Notes under the pieces: generated by a model
What the model was told of the DNA's origin: nothing
The model's input: the letters and a program-made list of their open reading frames with translations, nothing else
Database searches by the model: none
Assembly: GCA_948466335.1 (NCBI GenBank)
Contig: CAOKAE010000003.1
Location: forward strand, 62,001 to 126,000
Source of the DNA: an uncultured Coriobacteriia bacterium
GTDB taxonomy: Bacteria > Actinomycetota > Coriobacteriia > Coriobacteriales > QAMH01
Length of the DNA: 64,000 bases
Direction of reading: 5' to 3'
Shown here: in pieces, positions 11,783 through 20,979 of the stretch
How the letters are laid out: every line of letters starts with the position of its first letter
Position numbering within the stretch: the first letter of the stretch is position 1
Translations under genes and position numbers: made by a program

Positions 11783-13204
11783 CTACTCCATCTTGACGTC
11801 ACGATGCATGACGCGCGTCATGACGAGGTAGTACACGATGCCGACGCAAATCCAGGCAACGCCGATGATCTTGGCGGGAATGTCGAGCGAGACCAGCAGC
11901 GCGCCAATCACGATCATGCCCAGGATGGGGCATATCAGAAAGCGCACGGGGTTGCCGTGGTCCTTTTGCCGGAACCAGAACCATACGATGACGCAGAGGT
12001 TGAGCAGGAAGTACGTGGAAAGCGCGCCGAAGTTCACGACCTTGCCCAGGCCCTCCATGCCTATGAACAGGAAGGGCACGAGCAGGGCGAGCGAGAGAAG
12101 CGATACGAAGGTGGTCGCCACCTGGGGCACCTGGCGCTTCTCGTTCATCTTGGCGAGCGGCTTGGGAAGCGAACCGCTCTTGCCCATGACGTAGAGGATG
12201 CGCGAGACCGAAACCGTCGCGACGAGGCCGGTGAAGACGCCCTGGGCGAGCGCGACGGCCACGGCGCACGTCACGCCAAACCACTTGCCACCCACGAGCT
12301 CGGCGATGTGGTAGAAGCCGTTGTTCTCGTCAGCGCGGCAGATCTGCCCGGACGGGTCGATGCAGGTGGCGATGAAGCAGGTCACGACGAAGAGGAGCAT
12401 GAGGATGATGACCATGATCATCATGGCGCGCGCCGGGCCGTGCCGCTCGTCCTTGGCCTCGTCGGTGAGCGTCGCCACGCAACCAAAGCCCACGAAGGAG
12501 AAGACGGCCAGCGAGGCAGCCCCCATGACGCCGCCAAACGAGAAGGTCTGCGGATTGAACAGTGCCGTGAGCGAAAAGCCGCTCGTCTCGGGATGCCCGA
12601 TGATGTAGATCACGCCAAACACGACGAACATGCCGAGCACGATGAACTCGAGGATGAGCGCGATGCGGTTGACGGTCATCGTCGTCTGCATGCCCCGTGA
12701 CGCGACGACGAAGACGAAGGCGAGGAAGATGAGGCACCAACCCCAGACCGGCACCTGCGGCACGTAGGTGCTCAGCGCCTCGGCACCCATGATGAAGACC
12801 ATGTCGGGCGAGGCGAGGTACTGCAGGAGCATGAGCCAACCGGCGATGAAGCCGATTCCCTTGCCGATGGACTTGGTCGTGTAGACGTAGATGGACCCCG
12901 AGGACGGGAAGGTGCCAATCATCATGCCGAAGGACAGGACCGAGAAGAACATCGCGACGAAGGCGATGAGGTAGGCGAACGCCGCCATGCCCCCGGACGC
13001 GTTGGACACGCCGCCGAAGAGGCTGAACGTGGCAATGGGTACCATGAAGATGAGGCCGTATATGACCATGTCGAAGATGCCGAGCGTCCTCTTGAACCCG
13101 GTGGCCTCCTGCGCCGAGGACGCATCCGCCGGCTTTGCCGTGGCCTGCGCGTCACCTTGCGCAGGTCCGTCCCCCTTTGGGGCCGCTTTCCCCGTATCGG
13201 CCAT
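11783..13204 (-). CDS. APC-family amino acid/amine permease
   Basis: 473 aa integral membrane protein with about 12 predicted helices after a roughly 35-residue hydrophilic, Ala/Asp-rich N-terminus. The first helix region (IFDMVIYGLIFMVPIATF) and the SSGSIYVYTTKSIG motif are typical of APC transporters; the closest recognised style is the PuuP/YeeF-like putrescine or amino-acid importers. Substrate cannot be read from sequence. GGAGGGG precedes the ATG. It begins 12 bases after the MFS gene's stop, so the two transporters and the following 35-aa peptide probably form one operon. Confidence 0.88.
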   Translation of the reverse strand: MADTGKAAPKGDGPAQGDAQATAKPADASSAQEATGFKRTLGIFDMVIYGLIFMVPIATFSLFGGVSNASGGMAAFAYLIAFVAMFFSVLSFGMMIGTFPSSGSIYVYTTKSIGKGIGFIAGWLMLLQYLASPDMVFIMGAEALSTYVPQVPVWGWCLIFLAFVFVVASRGMQTTMTVNRIALILEFIVLGMFVVFGVIYIIGHPETSGFSLTALFNPQTFSFGGVMGAASLAVFSFVGFGCVATLTDEAKDERHGPARAMMIMVIILMLLFVVTCFIATCIDPSGQICRADENNGFYHIAELVGGKWFGVTCAVAVALAQGVFTGLVATVSVSRILYVMGKSGSLPKPLAKMNEKRQVPQVATTFVSLLSLALLVPFLFIGMEGLGKVVNFGALSTYFLLNLCVIVWFWFRQKDHGNPVRFLICPILGMIVIGALLVSLDIPAKIIGVAWICVGIVYYLVMTRVMHRDVKME

Positions 13205-13216
13205 GGTAATCCCCTC

Positions 13217-14677
13217 CTATCCGCTCTTGCCCGTAGCGCCCGCATCATCCTGCGCGGCAGCCGCCCTCCCCTTCTGGCGGTTCACGAGACGCGTATAGAC
13301 GAAGGCGAGAATAATCGCCACCACCAGTATACCTATGGCGATGAGCAGCGTATGCGAAAACCCGAACGCATAGGCATCGGCCTTGCTCATGCCACCTGCC
13401 ATGAGATGGATGACGTCACCGGACATGATGCCCACGAACAGGGCCGACGAGATGGAAGACCCGATCTGCACGATCGTCGAGTGAATGGATGACCCGTGCG
13501 AGGATATCTTTCGCGGCAGCGAGTCGAGGTCCACGGTCTTGACCGCCGGGAAGAAGGCGCCGAGACCCGCGTAGGCGACGGCGGCACTGGCAAGCAAGGC
13601 GAAGATGAGCAGCTGCGCGGAGGAGAAGTACATGCCGATGTAGCCGATGAGTATGACCGCGAACCCTGCGGGCACGAGCGGCCACACGCCATGTTTGCGA
13701 AGCAGACGACCACTGGGAAAGCAGCAGCATGCATAGCACAGGATGGGCACGATGCACATGCAACCGGCGATGAACGGCGAGTACGATGCCGCGCCCTCGA
13801 GATACAGGGGCACGAGCAGGCTCATGTACAGCGACGCCATGAAGGCGAACGTGACAAGAACCTCGCCGACCGTGAAGACGGGATACCTGAGGGGCGCCAG
13901 ATTGAGAAGGGGCTCGGCGATGTGCAGTTGGCGATGCACGAAGATGGCGAGTATCGCGATACCGACGAGCATGATGACGAGGGGCGGAAAGAGCTCATGC
14001 GAAATCTCGTTGAGGCCGTAGAGGAAGCAGGCCAGGCCGACGAAGCTCAAGAGCACGCTGGGGATGTCGATATGGGCCTTCCTGCGCGCATAGAGATTGT
14101 GGATAGCCGGTCTGCCCGCGATGATGAGAACAAGGGCAAGCGCCGCGGGAATGAGGAAGAGCGGGCGTAGCCCGACGTGGGTGATGATGAGGCCCGTGAC
14201 CGGCGGCGCAAATGCCAGGGCGACGCCGATGACGCCGCTGTTCACGGTAAGCAACGTCGCCGCCTTGCCCTTCGGCGCAATGGTGAGCAGCGCCTCGTTG
14301 ATGAGCGGGAAGCATAGGCCCGTGCACACGGCCTGCAGCGCACGGGCGGCGATCATGGCCGGATAGTCCCAGGCGAAGAAGCCCAACATGGACCCCGCAA
14401 AGGAGAACACGTATCCGATGGTCATGAGCTTGTGCAGGCCGATGCGCTCGAGGAGCTTCGCCGCCATGGTGATGGTCGTGGCGGTGACGATCGTGAAGGC
14501 GAGCACCATCCAATTTGCCTGGGAGAGCGTGATGTGAAAATCGGTCGCGACGTAATCGAGCGCGATGTTCATGAGCGACTGCGTGAACGATGCGAGGAGA
14601 TTGCTCGCGAACAGCACGACGATCATCGCCGTCCGCGCTGCGCCCGTCGGTGGGCTCGGTGTCCCCGCATCAGCCAT
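13217..14677 (-). CDS. MFS transporter, EmrB/QacA (DHA2)-like
   Basis: 486 aa with about 14 predicted transmembrane segments, the DHA2 drug:proton antiporter architecture. The N-terminus (LFASNLLASFTQSLMNIALD) and the first-loop region (ATDFHITLSQANWMVLAF) fit this group. The substrate is unknown; multidrug or metabolite efflux is likely. It is the first gene of a minus-strand operon with the APC permease. Its upstream region (14678-14780) is AT-rich, with a loose inverted pair TTTTGCCTAT / AAATAGGTAAAA about 50 bases apart that might be an operator. Confidence 0.88.
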   Translation of the reverse strand: MADAGTPSPPTGAARTAMIVVLFASNLLASFTQSLMNIALDYVATDFHITLSQANWMVLAFTIVTATTITMAAKLLERIGLHKLMTIGYVFSFAGSMLGFFAWDYPAMIAARALQAVCTGLCFPLINEALLTIAPKGKAATLLTVNSGVIGVALAFAPPVTGLIITHVGLRPLFLIPAALALVLIIAGRPAIHNLYARRKAHIDIPSVLLSFVGLACFLYGLNEISHELFPPLVIMLVGIAILAIFVHRQLHIAEPLLNLAPLRYPVFTVGEVLVTFAFMASLYMSLLVPLYLEGAASYSPFIAGCMCIVPILCYACCCFPSGRLLRKHGVWPLVPAGFAVILIGYIGMYFSSAQLLIFALLASAAVAYAGLGAFFPAVKTVDLDSLPRKISSHGSSIHSTIVQIGSSISSALFVGIMSGDVIHLMAGGMSKADAYAFGFSHTLLIAIGILVVAIILAFVYTRLVNRQKGRAAAAQDDAGATGKSG

Positions 14678-14782
14678 CTTCGCGTATCCTTTTGCCTATC
14701 ATGCAAATAATTTTCGTCAAGGATATTGTACTGCCAAATAGGTAAAAGGTAGCTAACTTTCTTTGCAAGGCATTCATGAACC

Positions 14783-14811
14783 AAAAAGGCCAGGAGCCTA
14801 AGCCCCTGGCC
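14783..14811 (-). terminator. Terminator of tRNA-Pro
   Basis: On the minus strand GGCCAGGGGC pairs with GCTCCTGGCC (one wobble) around the loop TTAG, followed by TTTTT (14787-14783). It lies just downstream of the tRNA. Confidence 0.85.
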
Positions 14812-14822
14812 TCGTCCTTTGC

Positions 14823-14899
<77 letters not shown>

Positions 14900-14964
14900 A
14901 ATCTGCGCGCGTCTCGCACGCGAGTTGCAATATTACCACAACGAAAACGGCATACCCAACGAAT

Positions 14965-16251
14965 TTACGAATCGCTTATGGCGAGTCCGTACGTGCGGCC
15001 CCTCCTCAGGTCAGCGACGATCTCGTCGGCACGGACGACGAAGCGCGAAGCAATCTGCACGGCCTGCGGCCCGCATATCTCGATGACGAGCTGCGCGTTG
15101 TTCCAGCAGTCGCACAGCTCGCCGAGCTTGTCCTGCACGGCCTTGGCCCGGACGTTGGTGGTGCCGGCGCTCTCGGGCAGGAGGCGCGAGAACTCGCGCG
15201 TCACATAGCGCAACGCCTTGGCCTCCTTGCGCACGTCGTGGACCGCTTCCTGGTCATCGTAGTCGACATGGGCCATGGACAGCTCGTAATCGGCACGCAT
15301 CTGCGCGACACGATCGACGAGGACCTGGCCATCGAGGCCGGATTGTCTGATAGAGCGACGCCAGGGCACATTCGCGATGCGCTTGACGACGCGGGCAAGC
15401 TCCTTCTGCGTCGCATCGCCCGCGAAGCGCTCGAGAAAACCTGCACGCAGCTGCGCCCGGGCCTCGCCCACGATGGCTGCCTCGGCAGTCTGCGAATCCA
15501 ACGCCTCATGCAGCATGTCGAGCTCGCGGACGCGGGACGTGGGATCCTGGAGCCGCTTGATGTCGCGCATGGTCTTCCTGACCGGAGCCCCCTTGCAGTA
15601 GGGCGCAACGAAGCCCAGAAGCGACCGAGCGATTCTGAGCGATATGCGGTACTGGTGCAGTGCCTCGGGATCGTCGGGATTCTCGAGCAGCGTGGCAGCT
15701 CGACGCGCGATGCGTTTCGCCGCGTCGGCAAGGCCGTCCTCCACGTCGGCGATGCTCTGCCAGAGCTCGACGCGCGGACCCTGCACGAACCACTCGAGCC
15801 ACGACCCCACACCGGCCAGGTGCTCGCCTGCCGCCGTGAAGCCGAACGACGCCATGGCACCCGTGCCCATATCCTGCGCCGTCCCGCTTAAACGACCGTA
15901 GAGCTCCTCCATGAAGGGGTTGTGTCCGACGACGATGAGCGTTCCGCTCTCCTCGGCAAGCTCGCCCATGAAGGTGTCGACGCTATCGGCGTAGAGCGAT
16001 TCCCTGATCTCGATGCCGCCGATGCCGAGTGAGCGGGCGACGACCTCGGCGGTCTGCATCGCACGCAGGGCGGGGCTGCTCCAGATCTTCACCTCGTCAA
16101 CGTTCTCTTCGGCCAAAAGCTGCAGGGAAACGGGGAAGCGCGCCTCGATGCTGCAGCGTCCCGCCCGCGTGAGCTGGCGGTCCTTGTCGATGATCTCGGG
16201 ATCGCGTGCCTGGGTCTTGGCGTGGCGAACGAGAACCAACCTGGAAACCAT
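14965..16251 (-). CDS. SixA-like histidine phosphatase fused to a CHAD domain
   Basis: 428 aa. Residues 1 to about 160 are a histidine-phosphatase domain: LVRHAK with catalytic His10, [14 protein letters not shown], and GHNPFMEEL carrying the second histidine. Residues about 195-420 are a CHAD domain: [17 protein letters not shown] and [15 protein letters not shown] supply the paired histidines and basic residues that bind polyphosphate. CHAD domains usually occur alone or with CYTH domains. The fusion suggests a polyphosphate-linked phosphatase or a phosphohistidine phosphatase tethered to polyphosphate granules (inference). Cytoplasmic. It starts 18 bases after the small membrane gene. Confidence 0.9.
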   Translation of the reverse strand: MVSRLVLVRHAKTQARDPEIIDKDRQLTRAGRCSIEARFPVSLQLLAEENVDEVKIWSSPALRAMQTAEVVARSLGIGGIEIRESLYADSVDTFMGELAEESGTLIVVGHNPFMEELYGRLSGTAQDMGTGAMASFGFTAAGEHLAGVGSWLEWFVQGPRVELWQSIADVEDGLADAAKRIARRAATLLENPDDPEALHQYRISLRIARSLLGFVAPYCKGAPVRKTMRDIKRLQDPTSRVRELDMLHEALDSQTAEAAIVGEARAQLRAGFLERFAGDATQKELARVVKRIANVPWRRSIRQSGLDGQVLVDRVAQMRADYELSMAHVDYDDQEAVHDVRKEAKALRYVTREFSRLLPESAGTTNVRAKAVQDKLGELCDCWNNAQLVIEICGPQAVQIASRFVVRADEIVADLRRGRTYGLAISDS

Positions 16252-16269
16252 GGGAATCCCTCCTCGCGG

Positions 16270-16671
16270 CTACAGGGCCTCTGGATCTTCGCGTTTCAAG
16301 ATGAAATGATAGATGATGAGCACGACGCCCTCGACGGCCGCGGCGATGAGCGCGATCACGATGACGACATGGGCGTACAGGTAGATTCGCGCGAGCGCGG
16401 AGCCCGTGACGACGAGGATGGCGCCGATGACGACGGCGAGCGGAATGTAGTTCTTGCCCTTGCCGGGGTCGCAGGAGACGGCGTAGCCCGCCAGGGCGAA
16501 GACCACGGCCGACAGCCCGGAAAACCACGTGATCGACGCGATGAGGGTGCCTATTTCCTGTACCTGCATGAGGAGGCTGAACCCGCACGCCGACCCGCCG
16601 ATGCCCGCGACGATCACCGAGATGATGCGCGTCAGGACCTGTCTAGCCGAAAGTCGATACTCGTTATCCAT
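16270..16671 (-). CDS. Hypothetical four-helix membrane protein
   Basis: 133 aa with four hydrophobic segments (about residues 14-35, 40-65, 75-95 and 100-125) and short charged ends (MDNEYRLSARQ at the start, LKREDPEAL at the end). No family is recognised. It sits between the GNAT-PhnP gene and the SixA-CHAD gene with gaps of 18 bases on each side, so it is probably co-transcribed with both. Confidence 0.65.
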   Translation of the reverse strand: MDNEYRLSARQVLTRIISVIVAGIGGSACGFSLLMQVQEIGTLIASITWFSGLSAVVFALAGYAVSCDPGKGKNYIPLAVVIGAILVVTGSALARIYLYAHVVIVIALIAAAVEGVVLIIYHFILKREDPEAL

Positions 16672-16689
16672 GGAGCCTATGGTACCAGC

Positions 16690-17919
16690 TTACAGCGTGA
16701 ACTGCATGCCGTCTTCGGCCACGATGACGCGGCCATCGAACTGCGCGGCATAGGCGTAGATCTCGTCGATCTCGTTCACGCCCGGCTCGCACATGTGCGG
16801 CGCGAGGTGCGTGAGGTACACGTGCCCGGCGTCGAGGATGTCGATGCCCTCGCGCACGGTCTGGCGCACGTCGTGATGAGAGCGCGCGGTACCGTGGTTC
16901 TCCCAGAAGGTCGAGTCCATGACGAGGTTGTCGACGCCCTTGAGTATCTCGATGACCTCGGGCTTGAGGTCGGAGGTGTCGGGGGCGTAGAAGGTGCGCC
17001 GGCCTTCGGGCGTGGTGATGAGATAGCCGAAGGTACCCGGCGCGTGCTTGAGTGGCAGCGCCTGGATCGAAAGGCCATCGACCTCGCGAACGTCATAGGC
17101 CTCCATGACGTCGAGGACGAAGCAGTCGTCCATGTAGGCATATTCCTTGAGCGTCTCGGCAATGGCATGGTCGCTTGCGTGAAAGGGCATCGTGCCCATG
17201 AGGTAGAGACGGATGAAGTACTCGAACTCGCCCAGGCCGCCCATGTGGTCGTAGTGCGCGTGGGTAAGGAAGAAATCGTCGATGACATCGATGCCCTCGC
17301 GATTGAGCTGGTGGCGAATGTCGGGCGAGGCATCGATGACAGTCGTCCCATGGCCGCGCAGGGCCACGCCCGTGCAACCGCGACGCTTGGACGGGTCTTT
17401 GCGGGCGGCCTCGCACGCCGGACAGTGGCAGAAGAACGCAGGGACGCCACAGCCCGAGCTCGTTCCCAGGAAGGTGAAGGTACGCTCGATGGGAAGCGAG
17501 CGGAAGGGCAGCGGGCCGCAGGAGGCCTTGTCCGGGCACGCATCGCATTCGGCGCGGTACTCGGGGGCGATGGCATCCCAGCCGCAGCGCTCGAAGCCGC
17601 ACGACAGGTAGAAGGGCTCGATCGCACCGCGGGCCACGAGGCGCAGGTCCGGATGCAGGCGCAGCGCGTCCTTGAGCAGCGCGCGGCCCACGCCCTTGCC
17701 CTGCACGACGTCGAAGACGACGATGGGGCGCACGTTCCACGAGCCATCGCTGCCCTGCTCCAGGCGGCAAGCGCCGTACATCGTGTTGTCCGGCGTCACG
17801 GCCACGCGTATGCCCTCGGGACTCTGCAAGTCGCTGAAGCCCTCGACCGAGAACAGGTAGCGGATGAGGTCCATGTCCGCCTCGACGCAATCGCGGATAT
17901 GGTATTCGGGTGCGATCAT
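16690..17919 (-). CDS. GNAT acetyltransferase fused to a PhnP-like MBL phosphodiesterase
   Basis: The start is the ATG at 17919, overlapping the flavin reductase stop (ATGA). 409 aa. Residues 1 to about 130 are a GNAT domain (IRDCVEADMDLI; VVFDVVQGKGVGRALLKDAL as the acetyl-CoA loop; IEPFYLSCGFERCG). A cysteine-rich linker (CDACPDKASC) follows. Residues about 150-409 are an MBL fold with the PhnP/COG1235 signatures: GTSSGCGVPAFFCHCPACE (structural zinc site), THAHYDHMGG, and late metal ligands in DSTFWENHG and YLTHLAPHM. In E. coli the separate neighbours PhnO (GNAT) and PhnP do these jobs in phosphonate breakdown; no C-P lyase genes are nearby, so the substrate is open. Confidence 0.87.
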   Translation of the reverse strand: MIAPEYHIRDCVEADMDLIRYLFSVEGFSDLQSPEGIRVAVTPDNTMYGACRLEQGSDGSWNVRPIVVFDVVQGKGVGRALLKDALRLHPDLRLVARGAIEPFYLSCGFERCGWDAIAPEYRAECDACPDKASCGPLPFRSLPIERTFTFLGTSSGCGVPAFFCHCPACEAARKDPSKRRGCTGVALRGHGTTVIDASPDIRHQLNREGIDVIDDFFLTHAHYDHMGGLGEFEYFIRLYLMGTMPFHASDHAIAETLKEYAYMDDCFVLDVMEAYDVREVDGLSIQALPLKHAPGTFGYLITTPEGRRTFYAPDTSDLKPEVIEILKGVDNLVMDSTFWENHGTARSHHDVRQTVREGIDILDAGHVYLTHLAPHMCEPGVNEIDEIYAYAAQFDGRVIVAEDGMQFTL

Positions 17920-18485
17920 GCGGAAAATCCTTCCTCGAAGTGCCCGAAGCGCCCGCGCTGCCCCATGAGCAGCGCCGGTCGTGGCACGAGCTTGCCGTTC
18001 TCGTCCAGGTCGCCACGGGTCTCGGCGACAAGCGTGCGGCCGATGAAGAGTTCGTGGTCGCCATGCACCCGCGATTCCACGAGCTCGCACTCGATCCACG
18101 AAATCGCCTGCTCGACGCGCGCGGCATCCACCTGCGACGCCTCGCGCATCCTAAGCTCCGCCTCGGCAAGGCGGTCATCGACGCCCTGCTTCTTGCCGCA
18201 GGTCATGGCCATGGCAACGGATGCGTCATCGGCACCCAGCACGTTCACGACGAAGCAGCCCGCCTCGGCCATGGCCCGTGCGGTCTGTCCGCCGGGGCGT
18301 ATGGCGACGGCGATGAGACTCGGCTCATGCGAGATGGGCATGGCCCAGGCGATGGTCGCGACCTTGTCGGCGCCATCGCCGTCACGCGTCGTGACGAGCG
18401 TCACGGTCGTGGGGATGAGCAGCGTGGCAATCTCATTGCCCGAAAGCTCGTTCAATGCCCTTTCCTCTATGGGTTGGTCAGACAC
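17916..18485 (-). CDS. Flavin reductase-family protein
   Basis: 189 aa with the FMN-binding split-barrel pattern: VTLVTTRD, VATIAWAMPISHEPSLIAVA, FVVNVLG, and SWIECELVESRVHGDHELFIGR. It likely binds FMN and either supplies reduced flavin or acts as a ferric/flavin reductase. The start is a GTG at 18485; that codon and the next three (GTG TCT GAC CAA) are contributed by a truncated family-2 repeat. No better start is seen. Its stop overlaps the start of the GNAT-PhnP gene by four bases, so the two are translationally coupled. Confidence 0.85.
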   Translation of the reverse strand: MSDQPIEERALNELSGNEIATLLIPTTVTLVTTRDGDGADKVATIAWAMPISHEPSLIAVAIRPGGQTARAMAEAGCFVVNVLGADDASVAMAMTCGKKQGVDDRLAEAELRMREASQVDAARVEQAISWIECELVESRVHGDHELFIGRTLVAETRGDLDENGKLVPRPALLMGQRGRFGHFEEGFSA

Positions 18486-18499
18486 ATTCGTCTCATTTC
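18475..18499. repeat. Half copy of the family-2 palindrome over a start codon
   Basis: Read on the minus strand, AATGAGACGAATGTG then TCTGACCAA is the left half of the family-2 unit; the right arm is replaced by coding sequence. The GTG inside it is the flavin-reductase start. Confidence 0.7.
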
Positions 18500-18517
18500 C
18501 TCTTGGTACCAGTCACT

Positions 18518-18552
18518 AATGAGACAGTTTGGTCAGACCAATCTGTCTCATT
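18518..18552. repeat. Family-2 palindrome, copy 1
   Basis: AATGAGACAG and CTGTCTCATT arms (10 bp) enclose TTTGGTCAGACCAAT. It lies between the DUF169 and flavin-reductase genes, in reverse orientation relative to the copy at 50258. Confidence 0.88.
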
Positions 18553-18565
18553 TTATCGGCAGAGA

Positions 18566-19546
18566 CTACATGATCGGCGGGACGTAAATCTTCATGCGCG
18601 ACTGCGGGATGGCGCGCTTGGCAAGCTCGACGCAGCCCTCGACGATGGTATCGAGACGGTCGATCGGCACGCCCATGTACATCATGTCCTCGCCGATGTC
18701 GCTCGACGCGCGTCCGCCGTAGCAGCCAAACGAGATGTTCGGCTCGCCGTTCATGAGCGGCAGCAGCGTCGCCTCCACGCACTGCGCGTTGAATCCCGAG
18801 GCGTGGAAGTCGTGGCGATGGCCGTCGAAGTACGACATGCTCATCGACAGCCACATCATCTGTTCGGGCGTGCCCGTGAAGACGATGACCTCGGGGTGGC
18901 GCGTGCACTTGCCCAGGGGCTGCACGAGCGTCGCGCGCTTGGAGTTGGGCGGTAGCGTCGGGCGCTCCCCCACCATCTTCGCGGCGGCCTCGGCATCCAC
19001 GACCTTATGGAACAGCACGTAGATCTCGCCGGTGGCAAGCTTTTCCGGCACGCCGGTCATGCCGAAGATCGAGGTGCCGTCGGGGCAGGCATGGCAATGG
19101 GGCGGCATGAGAATGGACGCGCCGCGACGGGCGGCGTTCATGGACTGGCAGTAGCGCAGCTTCTCGGTGGGCATGGGCACGTCGGGCAACGGTTCGTCGA
19201 TGTCGATGAGACCGACGGCAACCGGATGCCAGCGCAGGTCGAGCGCCTCCATGATGGCCTTCTCGGCCTCGGCGTAATGGCGTTGCTCCTCGGCGCTGAT
19301 AGGCTCGGCACGCTCCTCGTCCGCATAGGGGTCGAACTCCGCCGCACCGGGCAGTGACTTGATGACGATGGCGCGCTGCGGGCACTGGCCCGAACAGGTC
19401 GTGCAGCCGACGCAGGTCTCCATGTCGACGGCCCTCGGCATGCCGTTCTCGTCAGCCTCGAGGCAATACTGCGGGCAAAACGCCACGCACAGGCCGCAGG
19501 CGACGCAGCGATCCGCGTCGTGTATGAACTCGTAATCAGCGCTCAT
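18566..19546 (-). CDS. Ferredoxin-type Fe-S protein with DUF169 domain
   Basis: 326 aa, cytoplasmic. Two N-terminal [4Fe-4S] motifs, CVACGLCVAFCP and CVGCTTCSGQCP (residues about 15-60), are followed by a DUF169 domain (HPVAVGLIDIDE; the Cys/His motif PPHCHACPDG; FGCYGGRASSDIGEDMMYMG). DUF169 proteins are uncharacterised and common in strict anaerobes; the ferredoxin extension points to electron transfer. It begins 18 bases after the radical SAM gene and reads as part of the same operon. Possible redox partner of the radical SAM or Mo enzyme nearby (inference). Confidence 0.82.
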   Translation of the reverse strand: MSADYEFIHDADRCVACGLCVAFCPQYCLEADENGMPRAVDMETCVGCTTCSGQCPQRAIVIKSLPGAAEFDPYADEERAEPISAEEQRHYAEAEKAIMEALDLRWHPVAVGLIDIDEPLPDVPMPTEKLRYCQSMNAARRGASILMPPHCHACPDGTSIFGMTGVPEKLATGEIYVLFHKVVDAEAAAKMVGERPTLPPNSKRATLVQPLGKCTRHPEVIVFTGTPEQMMWLSMSMSYFDGHRHDFHASGFNAQCVEATLLPLMNGEPNISFGCYGGRASSDIGEDMMYMGVPIDRLDTIVEGCVELAKRAIPQSRMKIYVPPIM

Positions 19547-19564
19547 GGGCTGCTCCTTGTCGTG

Positions 19565-20872
19565 TCAGGCGGTGGGGCCCGTGCCCCACATCTCGTAGAT
19601 GCGCTCGCCGGCGGAATTCGTCATCTGGTAGCTGCAAAACGGAATCACGCGCCCGTCCTTCATCGCCACCGTCATGGAGCACTCCGCCATGCGCTCGGTC
19701 GTGGTCGTCATCGCGTCCATGTAGTTCATGATGATGACGCTGATGCCACGAAAGAGGTTGACGCCCTTCTTGTAGAGAATGTCGGGCAGCACCGAGCCCT
19801 GCGGGGACGTCGGGTCGTAGTACTCCATGTACTCCTCGCTCGACAGGCCGCGCGTGGCCGGGATGTAGCCGCCGTTTTCGTCGGGCATGAGAAAGGTGCC
19901 CGTATCGCACAGCGGGTGCGAGCACCCCAGCGGCATGATGTCGGCGACCTTGATGCGTCCGTCGGTCTGCTCCTCGAGCGCGTAGATGGTATCGCCGGCC
20001 GTGTACGGCGCGTACTCGCTCGGCTCGAAGCGACCCGAGGTGAACGCGGGCTGCAGCGCGACGCCAATCACCACGTCGGAGTTCTCCCAGGCAAAGTCGA
20101 TGACCTCGCCCACGCGGTCGTCGTTCACGCCCTTGACGATGGTCATGCACAGCACCACCTGGATACCCACCTCGCGGCAGTTCTCGATGCATGCCATCTT
20201 GTCAGCGAGCATCGCGGCCTTGCCGCATATGGCCTCATAGGGCTCCTCGTCGATGCCATCGAAGGACAGGTAGATGCCCGTGATGCCCGCGTCGACAAGC
20301 TCCTGCAGGTACTTCTTCGAACGGCCGATGACGATGCCGTTCGTGTTGATCTCGATGCCGGTGAAGCCATGACGACGCGCGCACATGACGATTTCGGGCA
20401 GGTCGCTTCTCACCGTGGGCTCGCCGCCGGTGATCTGCAGACCCGTCTCGGGGCCGACCTTCTCGGCAAGGGTCTCGATGAGTCCCTCGATCTCGTTATA
20501 GGTGATGCCGTCGCTCGGGAAGTCCGCGCTCATGAAGCACACCGGGCACTTCGCGTTGCAGCGGCGCGTGACCTCGATCTCGACGAGCGTGCCGCGACGC
20601 AGATGGCGCTTGCACAGGCCGCAGCTCTTGGGACACTCGTCCTCGATGGGATAATCGCGGCACTTGGGCGCCGTGGGCGTGACGCGCATGGAGCGCAGCC
20701 ATTCGTAGTGCCCGGCATCCGGCCACACGTAGGTGACGGTCTCGCCGTGCTCGGGGCAGGTGCGCGTCATCCACACCTTGTCATCGGCGTCGGCGTAGAT
20801 GTCGGCCTTCAGTTGCTTGAGGCAATGAGGACACAGCGCATGCGCCGTATGTAGAGTCTGTCGTTCGCTCAT
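19565..20872 (-). CDS. Radical SAM enzyme of the COG1964 (Tes-like) type
   Basis: The start is the ATG at 20872, with GGAG six bases upstream; more upstream starts fall in a family-2 repeat. 435 aa. A zinc-ribbon-like N-terminus (CPHCLKQ...CPEHGE, then CPKSCGLCKRH) precedes the radical SAM motif CNAKCPVCF (CX3CX2C) near residue 100. LQITGGEPTVRSDLPEI follows as the SAM-binding GGE segment. The arrangement of the N-terminal cysteines plus the core is that of COG1964, which includes archaeal tetraether lipid synthase. The substrate is not deducible. Its neighbours are a DUF2064 transferase upstream and the DUF169 Fe-S protein downstream. Confidence 0.85.
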   Translation of the reverse strand: MSERQTLHTAHALCPHCLKQLKADIYADADDKVWMTRTCPEHGETVTYVWPDAGHYEWLRSMRVTPTAPKCRDYPIEDECPKSCGLCKRHLRRGTLVEIEVTRRCNAKCPVCFMSADFPSDGITYNEIEGLIETLAEKVGPETGLQITGGEPTVRSDLPEIVMCARRHGFTGIEINTNGIVIGRSKKYLQELVDAGITGIYLSFDGIDEEPYEAICGKAAMLADKMACIENCREVGIQVVLCMTIVKGVNDDRVGEVIDFAWENSDVVIGVALQPAFTSGRFEPSEYAPYTAGDTIYALEEQTDGRIKVADIMPLGCSHPLCDTGTFLMPDENGGYIPATRGLSSEEYMEYYDPTSPQGSVLPDILYKKGVNLFRGISVIIMNYMDAMTTTTERMAECSMTVAMKDGRVIPFCSYQMTNSAGERIYEMWGTGPTA

Positions 20873-20882
20873 ATAGCTCTCC

Positions 20883-20915
20883 ATGAGACAAACTTGTCTG
20901 ACCAATTTGTCTCAT
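20883..20915. repeat. Family-2 palindrome, copy 2
   Basis: ATGAGACAAA and TTTGTCTCAT arms around CTTGTCTGACCAA. It starts 10 bases upstream of the radical SAM start codon, in the leader. Confidence 0.88.
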
Positions 20916-20935
20916 TATCATCAGGCACCAGTGAC

Positions 20936-20972
20936 AAATGAGACACTTTGGTCAGACAAATCTGTCTCATTT
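20936..20972. repeat. Family-2 palindrome, copy 3
   Basis: AAATGAGACA and TGTCTCATTT arms around CTTTGGTCAGACAAATC, opposite in orientation to copy 2 and 20 bases from it. The pair fills most of the gap between the DUF2064 and radical SAM genes. Confidence 0.88.
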
Positions 20973-20979
20973 TCCCGCT

